Source: an uncultured Enterobacterales bacterium
GTDB lineage: Bacteria; Pseudomonadota; Gammaproteobacteria; Enterobacterales; CALYQQ01
DNA: 64,000 bases
Assembly (NCBI GenBank): GCA_945288535.1
Contig: CALYQQ010000005.1
Location: 62,001-126,000 of the forward strand
Direction: 5' to 3'
This document shows positions 9,279-16,706 of this stretch, piece after piece; the stretch's first letter is position 1, and the number at the start of each line of letters is the position of its first letter. The notes under the pieces were generated by a model that saw only the letters and a list, made by a program, of their open reading frames with translations, searched no databases and was not told where the DNA came from. Position numbers and translations under genes: made by a program.

Positions 9279-10489
9279 TTAAACCTGATTCAGAAAGAAT
9301 AGTTGTGACCGGTTTAGGCCCTGTACATGGCGCAGGCATTGGGAAAAAAGCATTTTTTCAGGCATTATTTCATGGAGTGAATACTTCAAAGATAGTACGC
9401 TCGATTGATGTTTCTAAATTCAAACATCAGTTCGCTTGTGAGGTAGGAGATATATCTCCTCAGGATCATAATGTGAGTTTCATTCCAAAAGACATTGGTA
9501 AGGCCAGTCTTTATGCTATTATTGGTACTCAGTTAGCTATAGATGACGCAGGGATAACACTAACAGAACTAGCCAACAAACCAGTGGGTTGTTTTTTAGG
9601 AACAACCGAAGGAGAATCACAGCTGATTGAAAATCTCGTTAAGACCATTCTAGAGTTTAACCAGGTTAAAATGCATATGTTTGACAATGCATTACATTCC
9701 AGGATCAGTCGCAACGTTAGTAACTATATAAAATCAAGCGGTCCAGCTTATACAATTGGGAATGCTTGTTCTGCAAGCAATGCTGCACTCATTTCAGCCG
9801 TTGAATATTTACAAAATAACGATGCTAATTTTGCTATTTGCGGTGGTAGTGATGTTGTTTGCAGAAAAACATTTTCTATTTTTCATCGACTAGCAGCCAT
9901 TAGTGATAAGGTGTGTACTCCATTTGATGTTAATAGAAAAGGTATTATTCCTGCTGAAGGAGCCAGCATACTCTTATTAGAAAAACTATCCTCGGCTAAG
10001 ATGCGTCATGCCCATATTTATGGTGAGATTGCTGGTTATGGCATGAATTGTGATGCAACTCATATGACTAATCTTAATCCTGAGAAAATACAAGTCTGTT
10101 TTAATACGTGTTTAAAACACGCGGGTTTATCCACATCAGATGTTGATTACATTTCAATGCATGGTACGGGAACGCAGGCAAATGATCTAAATGAATATCA
10201 GGCTTTATGCAAGGTATTTGGTGAGGATAATATTCCAAAGTGTGGTGCAATTAAATCTATATTAGGTCACGCTATGGGAGCGGCTGCAGGATTTGGATCT
10301 ATTGCGTGTCTTTTTGCTCTCAAGAATGGCATTCCCCCAACAATTAATATAACTACACAGGACCCGCAAATTAAAATTTCAATCAATAGTACATTTTTAC
10401 CAAAACAGGTTAATGTAGCAATAAATAATGCCTTTGCCTTTGGTGGAAATAATGCGATTGTGGCATTTAAGCGCTATAGTGACTTTTGA
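9275..10489 (+). CDS. Beta-ketoacyl-ACP synthase (FabF-like)
   Basis: This condensing enzyme of 404 residues has the full Cys-His-His triad: Cys165 in GNACSASNAA, His296 in MHGTGTQAND and His332 in SILGHAMGAAAG. The N-terminus VVTGLGPVHGAG and the C-terminal NNAFAFGGNNAIVAF are typical of the FabF/KAS II class and of type II polyketide ketosynthases. It sits between an ACP and a short, Cys-less ketosynthase homologue, the usual order for a ketosynthase and its chain-length-factor partner. It is likely dedicated to the acyl chain of this cluster's product. Confidence 0.9.
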   Translation: MIKPDSERIVVTGLGPVHGAGIGKKAFFQALFHGVNTSKIVRSIDVSKFKHQFACEVGDISPQDHNVSFIPKDIGKASLYAIIGTQLAIDDAGITLTELANKPVGCFLGTTEGESQLIENLVKTILEFNQVKMHMFDNALHSRISRNVSNYIKSSGPAYTIGNACSASNAALISAVEYLQNNDANFAICGGSDVVCRKTFSIFHRLAAISDKVCTPFDVNRKGIIPAEGASILLLEKLSSAKMRHAHIYGEIAGYGMNCDATHMTNLNPEKIQVCFNTCLKHAGLSTSDVDYISMHGTGTQANDLNEYQALCKVFGEDNIPKCGAIKSILGHAMGAAAGFGSIACLFALKNGIPPTINITTQDPQIKISINSTFLPKQVNVAINNAFAFGGNNAIVAFKRYSDF

Positions 10490-10500
10490 AAGGAGCTATG

Positions 10501-11436
10501 ATGCATACTTTATTTATTGATAAATGGTGCAGTCTTAAAGATGGTGTTCAGTCTGGTAATTGTCAAAACTTGCTTTCAGAGGGTCAAACCGCAATAGACG
10601 AGTCAACCGTATTGAAAGGTAAGAAGTTAAGAAATATAACCCCACAGACAGTAACATTACTTTGCTGCTTTGAAGCGATGAAAAATTCTTCAGCCTATAA
10701 TCCTCATGCAGCCATTATAAGTGCAACGTCTATGGGGGCTTTTGATAGTGTTGCTCAACTCCTTAATGATTCCTATTGTAAAGAATTTCCTCATCAAATA
10801 TCACCCGGAAATATTCCTAATACAGTCATAAATTCTAGTGCCGGCATAGCTGCCATTCATTATCAAATTGATGGTCCCAATATAAGCTTGTGCGCTAATG
10901 AATTATCATTTTACGAAGCGTTAACTAAAGCTTTTATATTAAATAAAAGTCGACAAGCTCAAGACATTTTTATTAGTGCTTTAGAATCCTGGCAAGGTAT
11001 CTATGGTCAAGTATTAAATTTCGCTCGTATTCATGATGAAAATGACTTTCCGATAGTTAGCTATTCTGCCTTATTTTTATTATCGTCAAATCCAAAGAAA
11101 ACAAAGGTGGCTCAGATCATCGCTGTAAAAACAGGCCGACTCATAGAAGATGAGCAGTTCATTACAGTGGTTATTCACTGGGTTATTTCTCTTGGACTGA
11201 ACGTCGAGTTACTGGATAGTATGAATATTTGGGGAGAGCATGTAGAAAAATTTGAGAAATACTTTTTGTATACAACATTTCAGCAATTATCTGCTTCATC
11301 ACGTGTATTAATGTCAGGCTTAGGCGCATGGCAATTAGAATATTTGTTAAACACAACAAAATCAGGAAAGTATGGTGTACAAATTGCACTTGATGATGAA
11401 GGTTTTTATGGCATGGCAGTTATCTACAAATTATAA
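10501..11436 (+). CDS. Short ketosynthase-like protein lacking the active-site Cys
   Basis: A protein of about 311 residues resembling a ketosynthase (SATSMGAF, SSAGIAAIHYQIDGPNISLC) but degenerate. Where the active ketosynthase has GPAYTIGNAC, this protein has GPNISLCANE, so the nucleophile position is Glu134, and no HGTGT or GHAMGA motifs are seen. Chain-length factors of type II polyketide and aryl polyene systems likewise lack the Cys and pair with an active ketosynthase. The start at 10501 is chosen because AAAGGAG ends 5 nt upstream; the TTG at 10486 overlaps the ketosynthase stop. A partner role is inference. Confidence 0.7.
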   Translation: MHTLFIDKWCSLKDGVQSGNCQNLLSEGQTAIDESTVLKGKKLRNITPQTVTLLCCFEAMKNSSAYNPHAAIISATSMGAFDSVAQLLNDSYCKEFPHQISPGNIPNTVINSSAGIAAIHYQIDGPNISLCANELSFYEALTKAFILNKSRQAQDIFISALESWQGIYGQVLNFARIHDENDFPIVSYSALFLLSSNPKKTKVAQIIAVKTGRLIEDEQFITVVIHWVISLGLNVELLDSMNIWGEHVEKFEKYFLYTTFQQLSASSRVLMSGLGAWQLEYLLNTTKSGKYGVQIALDDEGFYGMAVIYKL

Positions 11437-11466
11437 CTTCTTTAATGTCTAAAATGGCCAAGGCTC

Positions 11467-11781
11467 ATGTATATTAAACAAATTATATTTTATGGTTCAG
11501 AGCATCATTTTTTTCAAGGGCATTTTCCTGGGCATCCTATATTTCCAGGAATTTTCTACTTACGTGAAATATTAGCTTTATTACCCAAAGAAATAAGCTA
11601 TCAATCTTATACTATTAATAAAGCTAAATATCTGAAGATGCAAAAACCTAATGTCTCCTTAGAATATGATATTACAGTACTCACACAGGACAACAATGGT
11701 GATACATCTGTTATAGCTATTGTCAAAGACGTTAATGGTGATATCGTTTCCAAAATTAGCTTAAGTCTTAATAAGGAATAA
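11467..11781 (+). CDS. Small hotdog-fold protein, FabZ/ApeI-like
   Basis: A 104-residue single hotdog domain. FFQGHFPGHPIFPGIFYL matches the FabA/FabZ-type dehydratase active-site loop, with the catalytic His at residue 19. The acid expected five residues after the second PG is Arg33, with Glu34 next to it, so the usual Glu/Asp is missing or shifted by one. The following gene is a second hotdog protein with the reverse defect, which suggests the two form a mixed dimer. It is probably a 3-hydroxyacyl-ACP dehydratase subunit, possibly a thioesterase. Confidence 0.7.
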   Translation: MYIKQIIFYGSEHHFFQGHFPGHPIFPGIFYLREILALLPKEISYQSYTINKAKYLKMQKPNVSLEYDITVLTQDNNGDTSVIAIVKDVNGDIVSKISLSLNKE

Positions 11782-11788
11782 GATTATT

Positions 11789-12220
11789 ATGGAGAATAAT
11801 ATATTAGAAAATATAGTTGAAATAAGCGGAAATCCTCATCGATTCCCTATGCTCCTCATAGATCGTATTATTGATAAACAAAAGCAGGTAATAACAGAAA
11901 AATATATATCTCTCAATGATATTGAGTTTAGTAAAAACAATTCTATTGTAATAGAGAATTTTATTTATCCAAGTTGGCTAATTATTGAATCATTTTTTCA
12001 ATCAGCTGGATTATGGATTGATGGTCAAAAATCAAAAATATTACCCTATGTAATTTCATGTAACGATATAAAAGTTAAACGTAATATATATGGTGGTGAA
12101 ATTATTAGACATTATGTTACGTTAGAAAGTAAAAAAAATGGATTGATAATTGTCAGCGGAATAAGCAAATCGGATAATGAAATAGTGGTAAGTTATAAAC
12201 AAGTGTACATAGGATATTAA
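11789..12220 (+). CDS. Hotdog-fold dehydratase-like protein without the His loop
   Basis: A 143-residue protein. HRFPMLLIDRIID matches the N-terminal helix and strand motif of FabZ (HRxPxLLIDR), and LIIESFFQSAGLW matches the segment carrying the catalytic Glu (residue 67) and helix. The HFPGxPxxPG loop with the catalytic His is absent: ENFIYPSW is in its place. It follows the small hotdog gene by 7 nt. In hotdog dehydratases the His and acid come from different subunits of the dimer, so this protein could supply the acid to its neighbour. Confidence 0.6.
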   Translation: MENNILENIVEISGNPHRFPMLLIDRIIDKQKQVITEKYISLNDIEFSKNNSIVIENFIYPSWLIIESFFQSAGLWIDGQKSKILPYVISCNDIKVKRNIYGGEIIRHYVTLESKKNGLIIVSGISKSDNEIVVSYKQVYIGY

Positions 12221-12235
12221 TCAAAGTTAGAAACT

Positions 12236-12949
12236 ATGTTAGCAGTGATTCGTCTGATTATAATAGGTATTTTTATTCTAATAAGTAGTGTACTAATTTT
12301 TACTCTTTGTTTACTACGACCTCGCAACCCGATGAATGTTTATATTGCAGCAAGAATGTATGGTAGTTTGGCGAGCGTATTAGGTATAAAAATACATATT
12401 ACCGGTAAAGAGAATATCTTACCGGATAGTTGTGTTTACGTAGCAAATCACCAGAGTAATTACGATATTTTTATTTTAACAAAGGCTGTTCCCCCACGAA
12501 CGGTTAGTATAGGAAAGCAAAGCATTATCTATTTCCCTTTTTTTGGCTTAATATATTGGCTTTCAGGAAATATATTTATTGATCGTTCCAATAGAGTAAA
12601 AGCCATTAAAAGTCTCAATAAAGTTAATTATTTAATAAGGGAAAAAAGAATTTCAGTATGGTTATTTCCTGAAGGAACACGAAATTATGGGAAAGAACTT
12701 AAACAATTTAAATCAGGTGCATTTCATTTAGCTCGTAATGCTGGTGTTCCTATCGTACCCGTATGTATTAGTAATTATTATTTAGATTTTAAACTTAACA
12801 GATTAAGTAATGGTGTCGTAGAAATTAAGTTTCTTAAACCAATAGCACAAGATTTTTTTGTGAACAAATCATCACATCAAATTTCTGAGTATTTATATAA
12901 CATTATGTCATATCAGATTACAAAAATGAGCAAAATAGATAAACAATAA
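12236..12949 (+). CDS. PlsC-type lysophospholipid acyltransferase
   Basis: A 237-residue membrane-associated acyltransferase with an N-terminal transmembrane segment. ANHQSNYDIFIL (His72, Asp77) is the HxxxxD catalytic motif, FIDRSN is the second block, LFPEGTRN the third and VPIVPVCI the fourth, all of the PlsC/LPLAT family. These enzymes transfer an acyl chain from ACP or CoA to a hydroxyl group. As the last gene of the cluster, 15 nt after the hotdog gene, it could add the specialised acyl chain to the lipid product; housekeeping plsC is not expected here. Confidence 0.85.
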   Translation: MLAVIRLIIIGIFILISSVLIFTLCLLRPRNPMNVYIAARMYGSLASVLGIKIHITGKENILPDSCVYVANHQSNYDIFILTKAVPPRTVSIGKQSIIYFPFFGLIYWLSGNIFIDRSNRVKAIKSLNKVNYLIREKRISVWLFPEGTRNYGKELKQFKSGAFHLARNAGVPIVPVCISNYYLDFKLNRLSNGVVEIKFLKPIAQDFFVNKSSHQISEYLYNIMSYQITKMSKIDKQ

Positions 12950-13014
12950 AATTCACGGCTGTATATTAAAAATGCTGAACTAAAATGGTTTGAAGCGCTG
13001 TACTTACGCTAAAT

Positions 13015-13554
13015 TTAAAAAAACGTCATGCGACCGTCGTCCCACTGATTTACTAGCGCAATCTCTTTATCTTCAGACATGTAATAACTAAGGTTGTACC
13101 GCTCTGCTCTTTCTTTAAAACAATGCTTTATAGCTTCTTTTTCAAGTTCAGCCTTTTGGAATACGTAACAGATTATTTGTGTAAGTAAACCCTCGTTCAT
13201 AGGTTTCTTTTGTCCAATAGCCACGAAACACAAGTCGGAATTTATAACTTCGCCCATCAGTAACTATTATTAAGTTAGCTTGTTTAGCCTGCAGTTTAAT
13301 AAAAATATGCCGGCTTTGTATGGCAAAAGTGTATGCTTTAGAATTATCAAACGCATGGGTAATATATTGTTCGCCCTCTTCTAAAATAATATGTGTTACA
13401 CCGCCGATTACCGTCTCCAATTGCACTATATCGTCTGTGTTAAACTTAGTGTATTTAATGCGGTGATCGTATTTAGAGCTGTCAGGAATATCTAACGCAG
13501 TCACAGTAAACAAACAATAATTAATAAATTTAATAAAATATTTTTCATTATCAT
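13015..13554 (-). pseudogene. Broken virB9/trbG (conjugal type IV secretion) gene
   Basis: Two overlapping minus-strand frames together give most of a VirB9/TrbG protein, the outer-membrane-complex subunit of conjugation-type IV secretion systems. The first frame holds ALDIPDSSKYDHRIKY, VTHIILEEGEQY and TDGRSYKF; the second holds NLSYYMSEDKEIA and WDDGRMTFF, the family's C-terminal block. A signal-peptide-like start (MKNILLNLLIIVCLL) lies in a third frame from 13548. At least two frameshifts are therefore needed, and the C-terminus is cut at 13015. No other conjugation gene is nearby, so this is a relic of a lost mobile element. Confidence 0.75.
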
Positions 13555-13660
13555 CGATTACTTTTAATTTCTGACAATTTCAGGGCAACGTGGTAATTTG
13601 TTACCTGGAGACTAAGCAGATTAATAATCCTAACAAAAGAATGGATGTGTGGTGACGTAA

Positions 13661-13899
13661 TCATTAGCTATTGAATATGCTGATTCAGGCATTCATATTA
13701 ACGCAATATTACAGATATTATCAAAACATCCATGCTTCATTCAAAAAAGATGTACGATATCTTTGGTTCATTACATTCGTTAGACAGAATGGGGTAAATT
13801 GAAGATATTGTACATACTATTATTTTTTTGGAGGAATTACCTTTTATTACAGGTGAGATTTTACCTCTAGATGACGGACAAACTATAGGTCCTTGGTAA
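13661..13899 (+). pseudogene. Broken short-chain dehydrogenase (SDR), C-terminal part
   Basis: The plus strand reads SLAIEYADSGIHINAI from 13661, the segment after the SDR catalytic Lys. In another frame it then reads RMG-stop-IEDIVHTIIFLEE and PFITGEILPLDDGQTIG before a stop at 13899. These are the canonical C-terminal blocks of classical SDRs (VNAIxPG, RMGxxEDI, FITGExLxVDGG). Frameshifts and an in-frame TAA make it nonfunctional. The ORF-track entry on the opposite strand here is only its shadow. What substrate it used is unknown; a FabG-like ketoreductase is one possibility. Confidence 0.65.
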
Positions 13900-13965
13900 A
13901 AATTACAGTAAAATACGGCTTGCTTCATTGAAAGTAGCCGTTCAACAGGACTTATTTTTATAGAG

Positions 13966-14877
13966 TTAGCTTTTTAACATTTCAAGACCAAGTTCGGCAA
14001 TAATTGTAGTATACCTACTTTTACCCTGACGATTATTGTTAATTAGATTTGTTCTCGTATAATCGTCCAGTAAAGTAATTTTTTCTGGATAATTAAAAAT
14101 AAACCTTGGTAAAGATAATTTATAATTAATTATTTGCGGTTTATCATCAAAATGCTGAATATGAAAATTAGCGGCTGGTACAGGAATACCCGTGTTTCTA
14201 TGATATCTCAATTTAGCGCTATTAGGTATCGTATTTAATTGGCTAATATAATCATTAAGACGTATTTCATTTTTTACTTTTTCCTCTGGCAAAATAAGCT
14301 GATTACTATTATTGAGACTTAAATTACGATAAATTTTATTCAATGCATCCTGTTTATTACAAGGTTTAGTAATAACGTTATTATGCCAATAAAAATTAAT
14401 ATTCTTTATTCTTTTTACCGGTTGCGAATATAAAATAGCGCGTGTCACTTGCATCGTTACCAATCGTGGAAATGCCTGATGCAGTTTATCAAATCTATCC
14501 TTTCTCGATGCTTTGCCATATATTTCAGCAAAATTATTTTTATAATGATTAATAGTGTCTAAACATGCCGTAATATCATTAAAAGCAATGGCCGGTAGTA
14601 CAATAATACCTGGAAATTTAAGGGTGATCTTGCTTGATACATCTTCCTTTTCCGCTGCATAAAATCGTGAAAATAGATCACAAATTTCACGTGCGGAGAT
14701 ATTATCGACTTTCGTTTCTACTTTTATATTGTCAACACCGCTAAACTCATCTTCCTTATCTAAATAAGGTAAATAAGTGATAGTTGAATAGCATGGTGTA
14801 TATTTATTCAACAACTCATAAAGCAACGCGATATTTTCATTAATCTGTAATAAACAATATGTTAAATCACCTATCAT
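13966..14877 (-). CDS. tus: DNA replication terminus site-binding protein Tus
   Basis: This 303-residue protein is a diverged Tus, the monomeric protein that binds Ter sites and stops the replisome from one side. Corresponding blocks with E. coli Tus (309 aa) are KFPGIIV/RLPGVLC, TINHYKNNFAEI/HINKLKTTFEHI, DRFDKLHQAFPRLVTM/ARFEWVHRHLPGLITL, INFYWHNNVI/LRFGWANKHI and LNTIPNSAKLRYHR/IAALPQNAKLKIKR. The last lies in the DNA-contacting linker strands. A Ter-like site is found 118 bp upstream of its start, and dif lies 11 kb away, as expected for the terminus. In E. coli tus is repressed by its own product through an adjacent Ter site; the same may hold here. Confidence 0.88.
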   Translation of the reverse strand: MIGDLTYCLLQINENIALLYELLNKYTPCYSTITYLPYLDKEDEFSGVDNIKVETKVDNISAREICDLFSRFYAAEKEDVSSKITLKFPGIIVLPAIAFNDITACLDTINHYKNNFAEIYGKASRKDRFDKLHQAFPRLVTMQVTRAILYSQPVKRIKNINFYWHNNVITKPCNKQDALNKIYRNLSLNNSNQLILPEEKVKNEIRLNDYISQLNTIPNSAKLRYHRNTGIPVPAANFHIQHFDDKPQIINYKLSLPRFIFNYPEKITLLDDYTRTNLINNNRQGKSRYTTIIAELGLEMLKS

Positions 14878-14994
14878 CTATCCTCCAACAGCTAGATCCG
14901 ACATTAAATAATACCACAAAACAACAATATTTCCTTGCTAGACTAAAAAACGAATTACTTTAATGAGATGGCGTTTTTTGTTATTTTATAATGA

Positions 14995-15017
14995 ATTTGC
15001 ATGTTGTATTAGAAATA
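14995..15017 (+). other. Ter-like replication fork arrest site (plus orientation)
   Basis: TTTGCATGTTGTATTAGAAATAC shares GCATGTTGTATTAGAAA with the site at 1125 and the ATGTTGTA core plus upstream G with E. coli Ter sites. It lies 118 bp upstream of the tus start codon, comparable to TerB next to E. coli tus, which makes it the best supported of the four. In this orientation it should block forks arriving from the left. Confidence 0.7.
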
Positions 15018-15256
15018 CTTTAATCATATATTCATATACCTATAACCAACTAACAAATTGAATCGCACATTTTAATTTCCGTTTAATCAGAGCTAACTTA
15101 TTGTGGGATAATTTAGCATGTATGGATTTTATTGATATGATTAAGTAATCATTGCTTGGTAACTTTATTGTGGGCCATTGTTACCATCCAAGCATATATG
15201 CATAGATAATATTTGATTGAATATCACATTACCAAATGAGTGCCTAACTTACAAAC

Positions 15257-15297
15257 GCCTCTGGCTAATATAATAGATACAACTATTAACCAGAGGC
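15257..15297. terminator. Hairpin downstream of ynjE-like gene
   Basis: GCCTCTGG at 15257-15264 pairs perfectly with CCAGAGGC at 15290-15297, and the stem extends with TAATA/TATTA after one mismatch. It begins 24 nt after the ynjE stop. There is no clear U-run on the minus-strand side, so it may be a weak terminator or an mRNA-stabilising structure. Confidence 0.45.
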
Positions 15298-15321
15298 AAA
15301 AATTAGGGTATCGATATCTAG

Positions 15322-16698
15322 TTAACTCTTACATGACTGCCCAGGTTTTTTAACGATATCCCCAAAATCATTTAATGCATCAGGTTTAGTTATTTTTCCT
15401 GCCACCCCCTCTTGTACAGGATTATTAATATCCATTTGCCAAGCATTCCAACCGCCATCATAAACTTGACTATGTTGCCAACCAGCGATTTGTGTTACAA
15501 ACCAGGCAACACTTGCTCGCCATCCAGTACCACAGTAGAAAGCAACGTGATCAGTAGGTTCGATACCTTGTTTTTTCCATAATGCTATAATTTCATTTGG
15601 ATTACGTAAAGTACCATCTGGATCATAATAATCAGCCATATCTGCCGATGTTTTTCCAGCAAAGCCCCAAATGGCACCTTTCGGTTCGCCTTTACGTGAA
15701 ATATAATCATAACCACTAATTTGACCAATATATTCTTCCCACGAACGATTACTAATAAGTTTCAGTCCTGCTTTTTGCGCATTCATAACATCAGCAGGCA
15801 TTGGAATACTTAATTGTGGATTAGCCGGAATAGTAAGACCAAATTCAGAAACTGGCGTAGGGTAATTAATGGTTTTTTCTGTTGGCAATTCGGCATCAAT
15901 CCAAGCATTTAAACCGCCATTAAGAAAGCGAACATCCTCAACGCCGGCCCATTTTAATGCCCATAATACACGTAATGCCGCCATTTGATTGGCCGAATAA
16001 ACAACAATTGGTGTATCTTTATTAATACCATTTTTTAATAGATTTTCTTTAATAACATTAGGGTCAGATAAATTCCATACCGGCGCATTTTCAATCCAAT
16101 CCGTGTTAAAGTGATAAGCACCAGGTATATGTATCGCATAAGATTTAGCCTGTTGAATATTTCCCCACGAAACCTCAAGTACCATAGGTTTTTTATTACT
16201 TGTATAACTTTCTGGTTTTTCTCCATTAAGTGCCGCATGAAGCCAATTTGGAGAAACACTTAACCAATAGTTAGGAAATTTCTCCATAGGATAAGTAGAA
16301 TTTGCGTAACGAACAAACTCTTTAAAAGATAGAACATTGTATCCTCTCGCGGCGAATTCTGCGGTCACTCTTTCTAGATCATCGGTATTGCTGTCATAAA
16401 AAACTAACGTTTTGTCTTTCGTTATACCTTTTCCTTCAGCAAAATGAGTAAATTTATCGTCATCAATAAAATCTAGCCAGCCTGTTGTAAACTGTATTGC
16501 TCCTTTAATATGCCCACCACGATTAGTATGTTGATCTTTAAAACCAAAATAAAGGCTATCTGCTCGCGTATCAATGATAATATAGTTAGGGTTATCTAGA
16601 TTATTTACTAGCTGCTGAAAATTGATATCACGTACAACTTTTTGGTCACATCCCAGTAATAATAGAAACGATAACAGTAATGCTAATTTAGCTTTCAT
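15322..16698 (-). CDS. ynjE: Three-domain rhodanese-like sulfurtransferase lipoprotein (YnjE)
   Basis: A 458-residue exported sulfurtransferase. The N-terminus ends in LLLLGC, a lipobox, so it is probably a membrane-anchored periplasmic lipoprotein. Three rhodanese domains follow: the first two have FYDSN and VYSAN where an active-site Cys loop should be and are inactive; the third has FYCGTGWRAS with the reactive Cys at about residue 389. This is the architecture and active-site loop of E. coli YnjE. It lies 8 nt after a YeeE/YedE sulfur transporter gene in the same orientation, so the pair probably takes up and processes thiosulfate or other sulfane sulfur. Confidence 0.85.
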   Translation of the reverse strand: MKAKLALLLSFLLLLGCDQKVVRDINFQQLVNNLDNPNYIIIDTRADSLYFGFKDQHTNRGGHIKGAIQFTTGWLDFIDDDKFTHFAEGKGITKDKTLVFYDSNTDDLERVTAEFAARGYNVLSFKEFVRYANSTYPMEKFPNYWLSVSPNWLHAALNGEKPESYTSNKKPMVLEVSWGNIQQAKSYAIHIPGAYHFNTDWIENAPVWNLSDPNVIKENLLKNGINKDTPIVVYSANQMAALRVLWALKWAGVEDVRFLNGGLNAWIDAELPTEKTINYPTPVSEFGLTIPANPQLSIPMPADVMNAQKAGLKLISNRSWEEYIGQISGYDYISRKGEPKGAIWGFAGKTSADMADYYDPDGTLRNPNEIIALWKKQGIEPTDHVAFYCGTGWRASVAWFVTQIAGWQHSQVYDGGWNAWQMDINNPVQEGVAGKITKPDALNDFGDIVKKPGQSCKS

Positions 16699-16706
16699 AT
16701 TAAATC

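Larger units (their letters stand above)
14878..15321. other. Intergenic region upstream of tus, downstream of ynjE
   Basis: This 444-bp stretch holds the Ter-like site at 14995 and the hairpin at 15257, listed separately. The rest is AT-rich and should contain the tus promoter, which I could not place with confidence. Confidence 0.6.

Noticed and set aside
3958-12949. Aryl polyene or flexirubin gene cluster
   Set aside because: Ketosynthase pair, hotdog proteins and acyltransferase fit, but there is no aromatic starter ligase, ammonia lyase, MMPL exporter or LolA-like gene, while an SPT-like enzyme, a CerR-like reductase and a bCerS-like GNAT are present.
13737-13928. 63-aa minus-strand ORF
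   Set aside because: It is the antisense shadow of the SDR relic, whose plus-strand translation shows clear family motifs.
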